Assembly: GCA_045116675.1 (NCBI GenBank)
Contig: JBGUMF010000049.1
Span: 1 to 7,049 of the forward strand
Source: F23-D06 sp045116675
Lineage (GTDB): Bacteria > Bacteroidota > Bacteroidia > Bacteroidales > WCHB1-69
Direction: 5' to 3'
DNA length: 7,049 bases
Shown here piece by piece: positions 5,069-7,049 of this stretch. A program made the translations under genes and the position numbers. The notes under the pieces are model-generated. The model saw only the letters and a list, made by a program, of their open reading frames with translations. It ran no database searches and had not been told where the DNA came from. The stretch's first letter is position 1; each line of letters starts with the position of its first letter.

Positions 5069-7049
5069 CTATTTTACCGTACTGCCTTCTTTTACAGGTT
5101 TTTGCGGTTGCATCAGGCTGAGGCTGCCGTCTGCATTTTCGGCCATGAGCACCATGCCGTGCGAATCCACACCCTTGATGTTCTTCGGGGCGAGATTGAT
5201 CAGCATGAGCACTTGCTTGCCGATGAGGTCCTGCGGCTCGTAATACTCTGCAATGCCGGACACGATTTCGCGGGTGTCCACGCCCGTGTTCACTTTCAGT
5301 TTCAGTAACTTCTTGGTCTTGGCTACCTTTTCGGCTTCCAACACGGTAACCACTCTCAAATCCATTTTTTGGAAATCGTCGAAGGAGACATCCTCCTTGG
5401 CGGGGGTGGCCTCGGCAGTGGCTATCTCGTTGGCTTTCTTAGTGTCTTGAAGTTTCTGCACCTGCTTGGCAATCGTCTCATCGTCAATCTTTTCGAACAG
5501 ATATTCGGCGGGATTGAGCTGGCTGCCCACGGACAACAGGTCGGCGCGACCGCCATCCTGCCAGTTTTTGGTGTTGATATTTAAAATATGTTGCAGTCTC
5601 TTGGCGGTGAAGGGCAGGAACGGCTCGCACAGCACGGAGAGAGAAGCACAAATCTGCAACGACAGGTGCAAGATGGTCTTCACGGCTTCCGGGTCTTCCT
5701 TCTGTTTTTTCCACGGCTCGGTGTCAGTGAGGTATTTGTTGCCGATACGGGCCAGGTTCATGAACTCCTGCAGGGCCTCGCGGAAGCGGTAATGTTCGAT
5801 GGAATCACCGATAATCTTCGGAAATTCCGCCATCTTGGCTACGATTTCCTTTTCATAATCAGAATATTCGCCGTGCTCGGGCACGATGCCGCCGTAGTAT
5901 TTGTGCGTCAGCACCACGGTGCGGTTCACGAAATTGCCGAAGATGGCCAGCAGCTCGTTGTTGTTGCGCGCCTGGAAGTCGGCCCAGGTGAAGTCGGCGT
6001 CCTTGGTTTCCGGTGCGATGGCCGTGAGCGTGTAGCGCAGCACGTCCTGCTTGCCCGGGAAATCCTCCACGTACTCGTGTGCCCAAACGGCCCAGTTGCG
6101 GGAGGTGGAAATCTTGTCGCCCTCGAGGTTCAAAAACTCGTTGGCGGGCACGTTGTCGGGTAGGATGTAGGAGCCGTCGGCTTTCAACATGCAGGGGAAG
6201 ATGATGCAGTGGAACACGATGTTGTCCTTGCCGATGAAATGCACCAGCTTGGTTTCATCGTCTTTCCACCATTTCTCCCAATCGGTGTTGTGTTCGGCGG
6301 CCCACTCCTTGGTGGCGGAGATGTAGCCGATGGGGGCGTCGAACCAGACGTAGAGCACCTTGCCGTTGGCGTCGGGCAGCGGCACCTTCACGCCCCAGTT
6401 GAGATCGCGGGTGACGGCGCGGGGCTGCAAGCCTTGGTCGATCCACGATTTGCACTGTCCATAGACGGTGGGGCGCCAGTCGTCCTTGTGGCCTTTCAAA
6501 ATCCATTCGCGCAGCCACGGATCATATTGGTCCAGAGGTAGATACCAGTGTTTGGTCTCTTTCAGTACCGGCGTGTTGCCGCTAAGTGCCGAACGGGGGT
6601 TGATGAGGTCGGTGGCGTTGAGCGATGTGCCGCACACCTCGCACTGGTCGCCGTAGGCATGCTCGTTTTTGCAGTGCGGGCACGTGCCGGTGATGTATCG
6701 GTCGGCGAGGAACTGCTTGGCCTCCTCGTCGTAATACTGCATGGAGGTTTTTTCAATCAGTTTGCCCTCTTCGTAGAGTTTTTTGAAGTAGGCCGCAGCG
6801 GTTTCGTGATGTGTGGGGTTGGACGTCCGCGAGTAGATATCAAACGAGATGCCGAGGTCTTCGAAGGACTTCTTTATAATATTATGGTAGCGGTCCACGA
6901 TGTCCTGTGGGGTCACGCCCTCCTTGCGGGCCTTGATGGTGATGGGCACGCCGTGCTCGTCGGAGCCGCCGATGAAGAGCACATCCTCACCGTTGTTGCG
7001 CAGGTAGCGCGCATAGATGTCGGCAGGGATATACACGCCGGCCAGGTGG
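5069..7049 (-). CDS. metG: Methionine--tRNA ligase (5' end beyond the window)
   Basis: Charges tRNA-Met with methionine in the cytoplasm, supplying both initiator and elongator tRNAs. The stop is TAG at 5069-5071. The frame runs off the right edge, where the last codons read HLAGVYIPADIY, so the final H of the HIGH motif is visible and roughly 20 N-terminal residues are missing. The GTG at 7036 that could be taken as a start is an internal valine. Seen in order: GGSDEHG (6950-6970), a CxxC...CxxC zinc knuckle (cysteine codons 6680-6682, 6671-6673, 6641-6643, 6632-6634), RAVTRDLNWG, YVWFDAPIGYIS, KISTS (6101-6115, the Bacteroidota form of KMSKS), the anticodon-binding helical bundle with YLTDTEPWKKQ, and a C-terminal EMAP/Trbp111-type tRNA-binding OB fold (~5072-5390). 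Nothing appears broken. Confidence 0.98.
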   Translation of the reverse strand, partial: HLAGVYIPADIYARYLRNNGEDVLFIGGSDEHGVPITIKARKEGVTPQDIVDRYHNIIKKSFEDLGISFDIYSRTSNPTHHETAAAYFKKLYEEGKLIEKTSMQYYDEEAKQFLADRYITGTCPHCKNEHAYGDQCEVCGTSLNATDLINPRSALSGNTPVLKETKHWYLPLDQYDPWLREWILKGHKDDWRPTVYGQCKSWIDQGLQPRAVTRDLNWGVKVPLPDANGKVLYVWFDAPIGYISATKEWAAEHNTDWEKWWKDDETKLVHFIGKDNIVFHCIIFPCMLKADGSYILPDNVPANEFLNLEGDKISTSRNWAVWAHEYVEDFPGKQDVLRYTLTAIAPETKDADFTWADFQARNNNELLAIFGNFVNRTVVLTHKYYGGIVPEHGEYSDYEKEIVAKMAEFPKIIGDSIEHYRFREALQEFMNLARIGNKYLTDTEPWKKQKEDPEAVKTILHLSLQICASLSVLCEPFLPFTAKRLQHILNINTKNWQDGGRADLLSVGSQLNPAEYLFEKIDDETIAKQVQKLQDTKKANEIATAEATPAKEDVSFDDFQKMDLRVVTVLEAEKVAKTKKLLKLKVNTGVDTREIVSGIAEYYEPQDLIGKQVLMLINLAPKNIKGVDSHGMVLMAENADGSLSLMQPQKPVKEGSTVK

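Noticed and set aside
5064..5081. Small hairpin (TACGG ... CCGTA) between the converging MFS and metG stops as a terminator
   Set aside because: The stem is only 5 bp, there is no T tract on either strand, and it overlaps the end of metG. No intrinsic terminator can be supported here.
5588..6163. Open frame of 191 codons on the plus strand inside metG
   Set aside because: It is fully antisense to the conserved synthetase core, and the composition is typical of reverse-strand shadows in GC-biased genes.

Overview
The window looks like a chromosomal segment from a member of the Bacteroidota, most likely the order Bacteroidales. Three things point there. The methionyl-tRNA synthetase has the Bacteroidales form, with KISTS in place of KMSKS and a C-terminal tRNA-binding OB fold. 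The intergenic region carries TAnnTTTG-type -7 promoter elements, which are specific to this phylum. The start codons lack good Shine-Dalgarno sequences, and the exported proteins have signal peptides ending in SAQ or CAQ.

Layout. Positions 1-84 are probably the 3' end of an upstream gene whose stop overlaps the next ATG. At 81-2348 (+) is a secreted subtilisin-family (S8) protease with the full catalytic set D162/H202/N303/S374. Its C-terminal ~205 residues look like a small outer-membrane beta-barrel instead of a type IX secretion sorting domain. Eighteen bases later, at 2367-2834 (+), is a small exported protein of uncertain family, resembling the first half of DUF4097-type beta proteins. 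The pair ends at a strong intrinsic terminator (2862-2926). On the minus strand, 2929-3780 encodes a metallo-beta-lactamase-fold lipoprotein closest in motif pattern to the methyl parathion hydrolase / lactonase group. It is divergent from a 12-TM major facilitator transporter at 3855-5054 (+). The 74-bp gap between them holds back-to-back promoter elements. From 5069 to the right edge, on the minus strand, is metG, cut by the window edge within its HIGH motif.

Functional reading. metG is housekeeping and the MFS gene is a generic exporter or importer. The protease-barrel gene and its small partner form a cell-envelope unit and are the most unusual part of the window. An apparently intact subtilase fused to a predicted 8-stranded barrel would be an outer-membrane-tethered protease, possibly facing the periplasm. 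Base composition drops sharply close to the protease/barrel junction, as expected if the gene was assembled from two sources. No tRNA, rRNA, CRISPR array, insertion sequence or phage gene was seen. Apart from the gaps described, the window is densely coding.
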